NCBI GenBank assembly: GCA_038216465.1
Contig: JBBQQC010000003.1
Span: forward strand, 105,426 to 169,425
Reading direction: 5' to 3'
Source: JACCZX01 sp038216465
Lineage (GTDB): Bacteria; Pseudomonadota; Gammaproteobacteria; Burkholderiales; Burkholderiaceae_F
Length of the DNA: 64,000 nt
The position numbers and the translations under genes were made by a program. The notes under the pieces were generated by a model. It did no database searches, had not been told where the DNA came from, and saw only the letters and a program-made list of their open reading frames with translations. This document shows, piece after piece, positions 25,099 to 32,519 of this stretch (position 1 is its first letter; every line of letters begins with the position of its first letter).

Positions 25099-27072
25099 AT
25101 GGCATTGAAACAACTCGAAGAAGACCAAATTCGTACCTGGACTCGCGCGCAGAAGGACGAGTGGTGGTTCAACAACGTCTTTCGTGGCGATATGCCGCAG
25201 TTGACCCTGCGCTCGGCGGCGACCGGCTTTCTGCTCGGCGGCGTGCTGGCGGCCACGGCCCTCTATATCGGCGCCAAGACCGGCATCACGATCGGCGTGG
25301 GGCTGACCGCCGTGATCCTGGCGTTCGCGCTGTACCGAACGATGGACAGCGTCGGGATCGCCGATGACTTCACGATCCTGGAGAACAACTGCACGCAGTC
25401 GATCGCCACCGCCGCCGGCTACATGACCGCGCCGATGATCTCCAGTCTCGCGGCTTACATGCTGGTGACGGGCAACATCATTCCGTGGTGGCACATGGTG
25501 ACGTGGATGTGCGTCGTGTCGATCATCGGCGTGCTGCTGGCGTTTCCGATGAAGCGGCGCTTCATCAACGAGGAACAGTTGCCGTTTCCGGAAGGCCGCG
25601 CCAGTGGCGTTGTGCTTGACGCGCTGTACACCGGAGCGGCCGCCGCCGGAATGTTCAAGGCGCGGCTGCTCGGCATCACCGCTCTGGTCACCGGCGTTTA
25701 CCAGTTCATTGTCAGTGACGGCTGGATGAAGCTGCTGCAGTTCAAGATCCTGCGCCTGGATCAGTGGGCGGGTGTGAAGGAGCCGTGGACATTCCACGAG
25801 CGGCTCGACAGTTATTACTACGCCGCGGCAGCGAAGGCGAACCTGGTGATCCCGACGATCCTCGGCACCGACATCCGGCAACTCGGATTGCGCCTGACGC
25901 TCGACGCCGCGATGCTCGGCATTGGCGGCTTGATGGGGATCGCAGTGGCCACCAGCTGCCTGCTCGGCGCCTTCATCAATTTCGTGATCCTGGCGCCGAT
26001 CATGATCCAAGCCGGCGATATCGTCGCCCGGGTCGGCCCGGCAGGAGCGGTGGTGCCGATCTCACGCGCCGAGATCGTCAATCAGTGGTCGCTCTGGTGG
26101 GGTGTGACGATGATGGTTGTCGGCTCACTGGTCAGCCTGCTCGGACGGCCTGAGATCTTCAAAGGCCTTTTCAAGCGCAGCAAGAAGGAACCCGGTGCCG
26201 ACGTGCTGAAGCACATCGAGTTTCCGTTGTGGATTTCCGTGGTCGGTGTTCCGGTCTTCAGTGTGTTAGGCGCATGGGTCACTCACGAATTTTTCGGCGT
26301 GCCTTGGCTGCTGGCGTTCATCTCGCTACCGCTGATCTTCGTGCTGGCCGTGATTTGCACCAACTCGATGGCGCTGACCTCCTGGACGCCGACCGGATCG
26401 CTGTCGAAGATCACGCAGTTCACGATGGGCGCGATTGATCGTACCAATCCCGCGAGCAATCTGATTCCCGCCGGGATGACCGCCGAGATCGCGGCCAACT
26501 CGGCAAATCTGCTGTCCGACATCAAGCCCGGCTACATGCTGGGCGGCAAACCGCGCCAGCAGGCAATCGGTCACGTGATCGGAATATTCGCGGGCGCGAT
26601 CGCGTGCGTGCCGCTGTTCTTCCTATTGTTCCTGCCGCCCGATGCCAACGGCGTGCGCTCTACGGCGACGATGGTTTCGGACCAGTTCGCGTTCCCGGCT
26701 GCGTTGCAATGGAAGGGTGTCGCCGAAATCATCGCCAAGGGCTTCAGCACCTTGCCGTATTCGGCGATCGTGTCGATGATCGTCGCAGCGGTGAGCGCGG
26801 CCGCGATCGAGATCGCACGCATCGTGACCGGGGGCCGCTTCGCGTTATCCGCGGTATCGATCGGCCTCGGTGTGGTGCTGCCGCCCGAATCGACCTTCGG
26901 GATGTTTGTCGGCGCGATGGTGTTCTGGATCATGAGCCGGCGCCATCCGACCAAAGGCACCGGCGGACATCGGTTCTGGGTCGAGGGATTGGAACCGATT
27001 TGCGCGGGACTGATCTCGGGCTCGGCGCTGATGGGGATTGGTAACGCAATCGTCAACGTGCTGATGAACTGA
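25099..27072 (+). CDS. OPT-family oligopeptide/metal-chelate transporter
   Basis: 657 residues with about 15 membrane segments. Conserved OPT features include LTLRSAATGFLLGGVLAATALYIGAKTG, the EEQLPFPEGRASGVVLDAL motif near residue 155, and SNLIPAGMTAEIAANSANLLSDIKPGYMLG around residue 455. OPT proteins import small peptides or metal-siderophore complexes driven by protons. It belongs to the bacterial branch of 600-700 residues and appears complete. Transcribed alone, divergent from the phosphoesterase. Confidence 0.9.
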   Translation: MALKQLEEDQIRTWTRAQKDEWWFNNVFRGDMPQLTLRSAATGFLLGGVLAATALYIGAKTGITIGVGLTAVILAFALYRTMDSVGIADDFTILENNCTQSIATAAGYMTAPMISSLAAYMLVTGNIIPWWHMVTWMCVVSIIGVLLAFPMKRRFINEEQLPFPEGRASGVVLDALYTGAAAAGMFKARLLGITALVTGVYQFIVSDGWMKLLQFKILRLDQWAGVKEPWTFHERLDSYYYAAAAKANLVIPTILGTDIRQLGLRLTLDAAMLGIGGLMGIAVATSCLLGAFINFVILAPIMIQAGDIVARVGPAGAVVPISRAEIVNQWSLWWGVTMMVVGSLVSLLGRPEIFKGLFKRSKKEPGADVLKHIEFPLWISVVGVPVFSVLGAWVTHEFFGVPWLLAFISLPLIFVLAVICTNSMALTSWTPTGSLSKITQFTMGAIDRTNPASNLIPAGMTAEIAANSANLLSDIKPGYMLGGKPRQQAIGHVIGIFAGAIACVPLFFLLFLPPDANGVRSTATMVSDQFAFPAALQWKGVAEIIAKGFSTLPYSAIVSMIVAAVSAAAIEIARIVTGGRFALSAVSIGLGVVLPPESTFGMFVGAMVFWIMSRRHPTKGTGGHRFWVEGLEPICAGLISGSALMGIGNAIVNVLMN

Positions 27073-27218
27073 TGCGCGGCCGCCGTCGCGCGGCTAGTAA
27101 GTCATATCTGCCACGCGCTGCATCTCCCGTAAACGCGGGCGTGCAAGTCGGCGCGCTCGCGGTCGAGAATTCACTTCGCGAGACGCTGGGCACCACTTAA
27201 CATCATTGGAGAAGTCAC

Positions 27219-27581
27219 ATGGACGGACAGCCGCCGTATCCCCCGTATCCCCCGTTCCCGCCGTATCCGCCGTACCCCCCGGTTGTTGTCTCGTGTTGCT
27301 GCTGTCACGGACATTCGCACGGTTACGGAGGCGGAGGCTATGCGGGTCAGCCATTTCCCGGTGGCGCATCCCCCGGCGCGGCTACTCCTCCGGCAGGAGG
27401 AGGCGCTGCGACGCCCGGAGGGAAGCCGGGCGGAGGTATACGTCTTCCCAATCCGCTTGAAGTCCTTCTTGGGCCAGCGGCCGGGCTGGCCGGCGGCGTA
27501 GCCGGATTCGCGGGCGACGCTGCCGGCGTCGTCGGCGGAGTTGCCGACGGGATCGGCGATTTTCTGGATTCGATTTTCTAA
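27219..27581 (+). CDS. Tyr-Pro-Pro-repeat / Cys-His / Gly-rich orphan protein
   Basis: 120 residues. GGAG lies seven bases before the ATG. The N-terminus is a run of PYPP/PFPP repeats (residues 5-21), followed by VVVSCCCCHGHSHGYGGGGY, which has four consecutive Cys and three His and could bind metal. Residues 50-75 are Gly/Pro/Ala-rich. The C-terminus (LGPAAGLAGGVAGFAG, then DAAGVVGGVADGIGDFLDSIF) is a small-residue hydrophobic helix that could insert in a membrane. There is no signal peptide. I recognise no family. The next gene follows nine bases downstream. Confidence 0.65.
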   Translation: MDGQPPYPPYPPFPPYPPYPPVVVSCCCCHGHSHGYGGGGYAGQPFPGGASPGAATPPAGGGAATPGGKPGGGIRLPNPLEVLLGPAAGLAGGVAGFAGDAAGVVGGVADGIGDFLDSIF

Positions 27582-27590
27582 GGAGCCGCG

Positions 27591-27938
27591 ATGGCCACAA
27601 CATTCACGGCCCGGCAGCAACTGATACGCACCGCGGTCGCAGGCTTGTCGCCTCTGCAGTTTGCGCGATTGCGGCCCTACCTCGATGCCGTTCGCGTGCA
27701 AACCGAGGCGCGGCTGGCGCAAATCGAAGCCGAGCGCACTTTATTGCTGGCGCGCAAGCAAAAACTCGACGCTGCGCTTCATCGCTTGGCTCGCACCGAT
27801 GCATTCGACGCGCTGCGGTCGTCACTGCAGCGGGGAGAGCGGCTAACCGCCGCGGTGGCGCGTCCTGCAGTCAAGCAGCCAGCGAAGACGCCTGCCAAGC
27901 GACCGGGCAAGCGACCTGTCAAGCGTCCCGGGCGCTAG
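27591..27938 (+). CDS. Coiled-coil orphan protein with Lys/Pro/Arg tail
   Basis: 115 residues. AAGGAG lies six bases before the ATG. After a short amphipathic start (residues 5-30) comes a coiled-coil-like helix (VQTEARLAQIEAERTLLLARKQKLDAALHRLA, about 35-66). It ends in a basic low-complexity tail of repeated AKTPAKRPGKRPVKRPGR type that could bind nucleic acid or phospholipid. It lies nine bases after the Tyr-Pro-Pro-repeat gene, so the two are co-transcribed. No family recognised. Confidence 0.65.
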   Translation: MATTFTARQQLIRTAVAGLSPLQFARLRPYLDAVRVQTEARLAQIEAERTLLLARKQKLDAALHRLARTDAFDALRSSLQRGERLTAAVARPAVKQPAKTPAKRPGKRPVKRPGR

Positions 27939-27987
27939 CGCAGCGCGTTCTGGATTAAGGGGGCGCGCTACTCCCTCATGCGCAGCA

Positions 27988-28013
27988 CGCCTCTCTGCAT
28001 ATGCAGAGAGGCG
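27988..28013. terminator. 26-bp perfect palindrome between convergent genes
   Basis: CGCCTCTCTGCAT followed directly by its exact complement ATGCAGAGAGGCG. As RNA it would form an 11-bp stem with a four-base loop on either strand. It sits between the converging genes ending at 27938 and 28025, the place for a bidirectional terminator, although neither strand has a U-tract. A protein-binding operator is an alternative. Confidence 0.5.
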
Positions 28014-28024
28014 GCGGAGCGTTG

Positions 28025-28570
28025 TCAACCGAAAGTGATGCACCCCGAAGCGCCGATCAGGCACCACCAGCACAGCGTGTCGCCACTCCACCACTCAAAG
28101 CAGAGGTCAAAGATTCCGCCAGGCGCAGGATCTCCAATGATGATGATGATTGGACCGATCGGAATTTGAAACCCAAGCCTTGGCGAGATCCGAAGCGCTG
28201 TCGGCCTAGGTCGCACGTCGATGCCGCGATCCGCAAGCTGGCTGCGGACTTGCTGCATAGCTTTCTTTACTTCGGCCCTATTTAGCCTTTTCGCCTGGCT
28301 CGATTTTGGACCGCAGCCTTCGCACGCAATGGGCTTAAGGCCGACTAATTTGCCGTTTCGAATCTCTGCGACGACGGTTTGCTTGAGACCAGCTGCCTCA
28401 ACGGTGCCGCACTCAATCGTTGCCTTCTTCGCCCGCTTCAGTGCCTTCGAATCCAAATATTTTGTTGATTCGAACGGTGAGAACTTGCCTCGATAAGCTC
28501 GAATTCTTACCGGTCTCCTGATCTCCAGTAGCGGTTGCTGTTTACGGCTGCGTCGTTTCGCGGTCGTCAT
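28025..28570 (-). CDS. Orphan protein with Cys/Trp-rich hydrophobic C-terminus
   Basis: 181 residues. AGGAG lies nine bases before the ATG. Residues 1-40 are basic. The middle contains paired cysteines (KPIACEGCGPKSSQ, about residue 82) and a charged helix (RLNRAEVKKAMQQVRSQLADRG). The last 50 residues are hydrophobic: QIPIGPIIIIIGDPAPGG, then FEWWSGDTLCWWCLIG and ASGCITFG, with closely spaced Trp and Cys. There is no signal peptide. Base composition is more AT-rich than the surroundings. No homologous family recognised. It is convergent with the two orphan genes before it. Confidence 0.65.
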   Translation of the reverse strand: MTTAKRRSRKQQPLLEIRRPVRIRAYRGKFSPFESTKYLDSKALKRAKKATIECGTVEAAGLKQTVVAEIRNGKLVGLKPIACEGCGPKSSQAKRLNRAEVKKAMQQVRSQLADRGIDVRPRPTALRISPRLGFQIPIGPIIIIIGDPAPGGIFDLCFEWWSGDTLCWWCLIGASGCITFG

Positions 28571-28583
28571 TACTGTTTCTCCT

Positions 28584-28871
28584 GTGATGAAACACGTCGG
28601 ATGTTATTGCTGCCCGATTGTCTGCGACCATCTCGCTGTTCGCAATCCCGTTGCCGAACTGCACCTGATCGGTAGTCGACAATGCCTAGTTGGTGGATGC
28701 ATTTGCATCACTGAATCATCCCGCGTCCAGGCTCATAACAAGCTCGCGGAGATCGTCAACGAAGCAAAGCGAACGGGGGTCGTACTGAAAGCGATCGAGG
28801 CTGCCGGCCTTCAAAGGCGTTCGTGTAGCGCCCGATTGAAGGCGGCCTCAGGGCAGCAGGACCAGCTGTGA
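28584..28871 (+). CDS. Possible small Cys-rich protein (doubtful)
   Basis: Up to 95 residues from a GTG, or 94 from the ATG at 28587. The N-terminal part is Cys-rich (KHVGCYCCPIVCDHL, then QCLVGGCICITESS) and is followed by an amphipathic helix (AHNKLAEIVNEAKRTGVVLKAIEAAG). Its start lies only 13 bases from the start of the divergent orphan gene, there is no Shine-Dalgarno, and its 3' end runs into a decayed gene. It could be a genuine small metal-binding peptide or chance. Confidence 0.3.
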   Translation: MMKHVGCYCCPIVCDHLAVRNPVAELHLIGSRQCLVGGCICITESSRVQAHNKLAEIVNEAKRTGVVLKAIEAAGLQRRSCSARLKAASGQQDQL

Positions 28872-29021
28872 GTCGCTCAGCCGGACAACGGTCATGCGGC
28901 GAGGCAGATGCATCAGCGGCATCTTGATCTGACCGACGACGGTCAGAATGCCGGCATCGATTTCGGTCAGCCCGCCATGCGGCAGGACGGTCCACTGCTG
29001 AAATGACTTGGCATCCTGTGA
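28848..29021 (-). pseudogene. Remnant of a DUF4336-like protein, N-terminal part
   Basis: The minus strand reads QQWTVLPHGGLTEIDAGI, LTVVGQIKMPLMHLP and RRMTVVRLSDSQLVLLP, then a stop. The WTVLPHGPL...GxIxMPLxxxPRRMTVVRL block is the start of a metallo-hydrolase-like family (DUF4336). Full proteins are about 200 residues or more. Here there is no in-frame start codon upstream and the frame ends after about 58 codons. A decayed leftover. Confidence 0.55.
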
Positions 29022-29045
29022 TCATAGGGTTTCGCTCATTGCGCG

Positions 29046-29831
29046 TCACGCAGGTGCCCGCGTCAGCGCATGCACGAACTCCAGCAGCCGCGCGTTGAAG
29101 TCGGCCGCATGAGTGATGGGTCCCATTGCTGGCAGGACTTCATGTTCGGCGCCGGGCAGTGCCCCGCGAAGCAGTTCGGCGATGCAACGCGCAACGGCAA
29201 CCGTGCGCGCGCCGCTGACGAACAGCCGGCATTCGAAGCGGCGTCAGTTGTGCGGGCTGCAACGGCTCTTGAAATAGCGCTCCGAATTGTTGAAGCACGG
29301 CACGTATCCGAGTTGCGATCGCGCACTGCTTGCTGCTGGCGATCGAATTCCACGCGCCAGCGCCGGACCAGAAATCGATGAAGCAATGCGCTGCCGAACG
29401 ATCGTCATTCCGTCCGAGTCGATCACGGATCAGGGAGGCTGCTACCACAACATCGTGCGCCGGCCCGGTCTCGTAGCCGTCGTTCATAAATAAGGGAATA
29501 GAACGGGCTCGTAAGCCACCAGGCTGTGCACCAGCCTTGGAACAGTCGTCGCCACCTTTAGCGCGACGGCAGCACCGTAGGAATGTCCGACGATATGCGC
29601 GCCATCGGCTTCCCACAGCTCCGGAACCCCAATTGCCGCGTCGTCGGCCAACGTCAGCGGCCCATCGCCGTGCCAGGCCGCTTGTTCTCCATGGCCGTGC
29701 AGCTCGATCGCGCGCACGCGAAACCGCGGCTTTAGCAACTCGGCCAGACGTTCCCACTGCCGCTCCGAGCTGGCGCTCGAATGCAGCAACACAACGGTAG
29801 GCCGGTGCATTGGCATGACGTTGGCCTGCAC
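29046..29831 (-). pseudogene. Alpha/beta-hydrolase gene broken by two frameshifts
   Basis: The first frame (GTG at 29831 to 29484) encodes PTVVLLHSSASSERQWERLAE and the nucleophile elbow AHIVGHSYGAAVALK, then stops after EPVLFPYL. The next frame resumes at once with FMNDGYETGPAHDVVVAASL and FIDFWSGAGAW, and reaches EPLQPAQLTPLRMPA near 29240. The third frame completes the protein with LFVSGARTVAVARCIAELL, then PAMGPITHAADFNARLLEF, ending at 29046. Joined, they give an ordinary hydrolase of about 260 residues, so this is a recent pseudogene, unless the frameshifts are sequencing errors. Confidence 0.8.
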
Positions 29832-29837
29832 GGCGCT

Positions 29838-29990
29838 CTAGACGCTGACGTGCGCGAGAATCGGCGCCAGTGCTTTGCCGATCCGTTCCATCTGCGCCGG
29901 CGTCACGAGCGCCTTCGTCAAGCCGTAGCGCGTGCACGCTTCCCGGCGTCGCCGATAGCCACCGAACGAATAGAAGCCTGGTGCCGAGTG
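29838..29990 (-). pseudogene. Unidentified decayed gene, C-terminal fragment
   Basis: The minus strand reads HSAPGFYSFGGYRRRREACT and, after a one-base shift, YGLTKALVTPAQMERIGKALAPILAHVSV and a stop seven bases before the hydrolase start. The smooth amphipathic continuation across the shift and the operon-like spacing suggest the C-terminal end of a former gene co-transcribed with the hydrolase. I could not identify the family. Confidence 0.35.
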
Positions 29991-29994
29991 AGCT

Positions 29995-31023
29995 TCAAAT
30001 CACACCGTGGTCGCGCAATTCCCGTGTCAGCCAAGCGTAGTAAATGGGTGCGGCAATCAGGCCGGGCAAGCCGAAGGCTGCTTCCATCACCAGCATTGCC
30101 GCGAGCATCTCGTAGGTGCGCACGCTGATACGCTTTCCAACGATGCGGGCATTCAGGAAATATTCGAGCTTATGAACTCCCACCAGGAAGCCGAGAGAGG
30201 CGAGTCCTAGCCACGGCGACACGGTCAGGCTCGCCAGCACAATCGCAGTGTTCGAGATTAAGTTGCCGACGACGGGGAGTAGGCCTGCAACAAACGTAAC
30301 CGCAACTAAGGTCTTGCTCAGCGGTACGTGGTACCCCAGCATTGGCAGCGCCAACAACAGGTACAGCGCCGTGAAAAGAGTGTTGAGTGCGGCAATACGA
30401 AGTTGTGCGGCGACGATATCGGTAAACGCTTGCGCCAGTTGAGCCAGCCGGATGCGCCATGCGCGCGCGAAAGGTGAGGCCGGTGGACCGACGGTCTCGG
30501 ACGACAAGCTTGCCAAGAATCCAATGACCAGTCCGGCGATCAGGTAAACGAGTCCCTGCAGTGTGTGCCCGCCCCATAGCTGAACCTCCGCAGCGTGCGC
30601 TCGTAACCATTGCGCCCCCATGTCATAAAGGGCGGTGGCCGACGCTGGAAGGCTCTCGGCAATCCACCCGGGCAGGCTTGCGCGCAGCTTGTCGAGCGTG
30701 TCGGCAAACAGCTGGAACAGGCGCGGTAGCCCTTCAGAAGCGACCGACAACTGGCTGAGCCCCTCGATCAAGCCGGCGATGCCACCTGCGAGCAGCAGCA
30801 GCACCAGGGCCATGCCTAGATGACGCGCCTGCGCGGGCGGCAGACGACGACGCAGCAACTTCACCAACGCGCGGTGAAGAGTGAACGCGACCAAGCCTGC
30901 GAGGAGCGCAAGCAATAAGTGCAGCCAGAGAATCGCGAGCAAGCCCGCACCCATCAAGATCAGCGCCAACAGCTCGGAGCGCCGATCGTCTGTGTTATCA
31001 GAGACGCGGGAAGTTTTGATCAT
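29995..31023 (-). CDS. AI-2E-family transporter (PerM/YdiK-like)
   Basis: 342 residues with seven or eight membrane segments. Characteristic features are the N-terminal hydrophobic hairpin (LLALILMGAGLLAILWLHLLLALLAGLVAF), the long amphipathic middle, and the C-terminal GLLPVVGNLISNTAIVLASL...FLVGVHKLEYFLNARIVGKRI. The latter resembles the HxxExxxxxPxxxG region typical of the family. Members export autoinducer-2 or other ions and solutes, and the substrate cannot be predicted. The gene appears intact next to the decayed region. Confidence 0.85.
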   Translation of the reverse strand: MIKTSRVSDNTDDRRSELLALILMGAGLLAILWLHLLLALLAGLVAFTLHRALVKLLRRRLPPAQARHLGMALVLLLLAGGIAGLIEGLSQLSVASEGLPRLFQLFADTLDKLRASLPGWIAESLPASATALYDMGAQWLRAHAAEVQLWGGHTLQGLVYLIAGLVIGFLASLSSETVGPPASPFARAWRIRLAQLAQAFTDIVAAQLRIAALNTLFTALYLLLALPMLGYHVPLSKTLVAVTFVAGLLPVVGNLISNTAIVLASLTVSPWLGLASLGFLVGVHKLEYFLNARIVGKRISVRTYEMLAAMLVMEAAFGLPGLIAAPIYYAWLTRELRDHGVI

Positions 31024-31105
31024 TGGTCAGCGTAGGTCATCGCCCCAATGATAGGTTCTTGTGCGGCGTGGGGATCGCGCGCAGTTTTCAAAGGAGAGAG
31101 ATCGA

Positions 31106-31897
31106 ATGAACCGCTTCGTCTGCATTGCTGTCGGTCTGCTGTTCGCCTGTCCTGTACTTGCCGCAATCCCCGACACGGTCTTCGTCGAAGAGCTCACTTG
31201 GACCGAGGTGCGCGACGCCATCAAGGCGGGCAAGACGACGATCGTGTTTCCAACCGGCGGCACCGAGCAGAACGGTCCGCATATGGTGCTGGGCAAGCAC
31301 AACTTCATCGTCAAGCACGCGGCCGAGCAGATCGCGCGCCGACTCGGCAATGCGCTCGTGGCTCCGGTGCTTGCCTACGCGCCTGAAGGCGGCATCGATC
31401 CTCCCAGCGGCCACATGCGATACCCGGGAACGATCACCTTGCCGGATGAGGTCTTCATGAAAGTGACGGAGGCCGCAGCGCGCAGCTTTAAGGTGAACGG
31501 CTTCAAGGACATCGTGTTGATCGGCGACAGCGGCCCGAACCAGAAACCTCTGCAGTCAGTGGCGCGCGCGCTGAATAGGCAATGGGCCAAAACCGATGTG
31601 CGGGTGCACTTCGTACCCGACTACTACAGCGAGAGTGCTTTCCGCGCATGGTTGCAGAGCCAGGGAGAGAAGCCCGCCGACATCGGCACACACGCGGGTA
31701 TCGCCGACACTTCGCAGCTGATAGCGGTGTACCCCAGCGGCATCCGTAGCAACCAGGTTGCCACAGGCGCAGACCGCGCCCTTACGGGGGCGTCGGGGAA
31801 CCCCGCGCGTGCTAACGCGACCTACGGCAACAAGGGGCTGGAGCTAAAGATCGAAGGCGCCGTGGCGCAGATTCGCAAGTTGATCGGCGCTCGTTAA
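31106..31897 (+). CDS. Exported creatininase-family protein
   Basis: 263 residues. AAAGGAGAG precedes the ATG at 31106. A signal peptide (to about residue 19, LLFACPVLAAIP) is followed by the creatininase amidohydrolase domain: ELTWTEVRDAIKAGKTTIVFPTGGTEQNGPHMVLGKHN near the N-terminus and DIVLIGDSGPNQKPLQ around residue 140. In cytoplasmic members the Glu, His and Asp of these motifs bind two metals, and here they are mostly kept. The signal peptide makes it a periplasmic member of unknown substrate. Confidence 0.85.
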   Translation: MNRFVCIAVGLLFACPVLAAIPDTVFVEELTWTEVRDAIKAGKTTIVFPTGGTEQNGPHMVLGKHNFIVKHAAEQIARRLGNALVAPVLAYAPEGGIDPPSGHMRYPGTITLPDEVFMKVTEAAARSFKVNGFKDIVLIGDSGPNQKPLQSVARALNRQWAKTDVRVHFVPDYYSESAFRAWLQSQGEKPADIGTHAGIADTSQLIAVYPSGIRSNQVATGADRALTGASGNPARANATYGNKGLELKIEGAVAQIRKLIGAR

Positions 31898-32072
31898 CGG
31901 TAGAACTTCGCCCATGCGGCGTCACGCTGTCCCTTCTCGGCAGCAGCTTGCTCGGTCGGTATTCACTGGGTTCGCGAAAGCGCGCGGTGCGCGGTGCGCG
32001 GTAGGCGGTGTAGCTCTGCTGCTTCAACACTCTCTTCGTTCGAGAGCGTAGGCTCCCGGCGATCGAGCATTG

Positions 32073-32300
32073 TTACCTTGGCGCGCGCGCGTCCTCGGAC
32101 GCGGTGTTAGTGGTCGACGGCGCTTGCTGCAGGCGCTCGACCAGGTCGGCGGTCACGAGCTCTGCCGTCATTGCGGCCAGTTTCATCCGCATCAGCACCG
32201 CATAGACGGTTCGGCTGTGGCCGCGCGCAGTCAACCGGTCGAGCTCGCACGCGAGGCGTTCGACGTCTTTGCACAGCTGAATGATTCGAGCGGAAATCAT
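32073..32300 (-). CDS. Small hypothetical helical protein
   Basis: 75 residues: an amphipathic helical stretch (RIIQLCKDVERLACELDRLTARGHSR and then AVLMRMKLAAMTAELVTADLVERLQ) and a polar tail. Weak purine-rich sequence precedes the ATG. No family recognised. It lies alone between the creatininase-like gene and aapJ. The 170 bases on its left (31898-32072) show no gene. Confidence 0.4.
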   Translation of the reverse strand: MISARIIQLCKDVERLACELDRLTARGHSRTVYAVLMRMKLAAMTAELVTADLVERLQQAPSTTNTASEDARAPR

Positions 32301-32430
32301 TTACTCAATCTCTACGGCACTCGCATTCATGCCGTCCTCTCAATTGATGCGGTGCCAGTGTGTGGTTGTTCTGCTCCCGCAATTGCGTCGATAAGCAAGG
32401 GTTTCGAATGCGCCGAAATACGGGGGATTC

Positions 32431-32444
32431 GGGCGCGTCTTTGC
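32431..32444 (+). promoter_or_regulatory. Weak sigma-54-like element upstream of aapJ
   Basis: GG-N10-GC spacing (GGGCGCGTCTTTGC) lies 75 bases before the aapJ start. The -12 half TTTGC is good and the -24 half CGGGCGC is poor against TTGGCAC. Nitrogen-controlled amino-acid importers often use sigma-54 promoters, so it is recorded, but chance is quite possible. Confidence 0.25.
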
Positions 32445-32519
32445 CCAGCTAACCCCTAGGCGACGCATCCGATGCGGTGGGCTAAGCTGCACGCATTACA
32501 CCCCCAGGGAGGAGGCGTC

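Noticed and set aside
25027..26010. A 327-codon minus-strand frame opposite the OPT transporter start
   Set aside because: Antisense of a conserved transporter. It consists of His/Arg/Asp-rich low-information sequence.
27230..27290. Tandem CCGTATCC/CCGTACCC units as a possible CRISPR or noncoding repeat
   Set aside because: The units are short, in frame and encode Tyr-Pro-Pro within a gene that has a good ribosome-binding site. There are no spacers.
31898..32072. Purine/GC-rich repeat-like run (GCGCGGTGCGCGGTGCGCGGTAGGCGG) and a possible short frame on the minus strand
   Set aside because: The run is short and imperfect. The frame of about 22 codons has no start and no recognisable homology.
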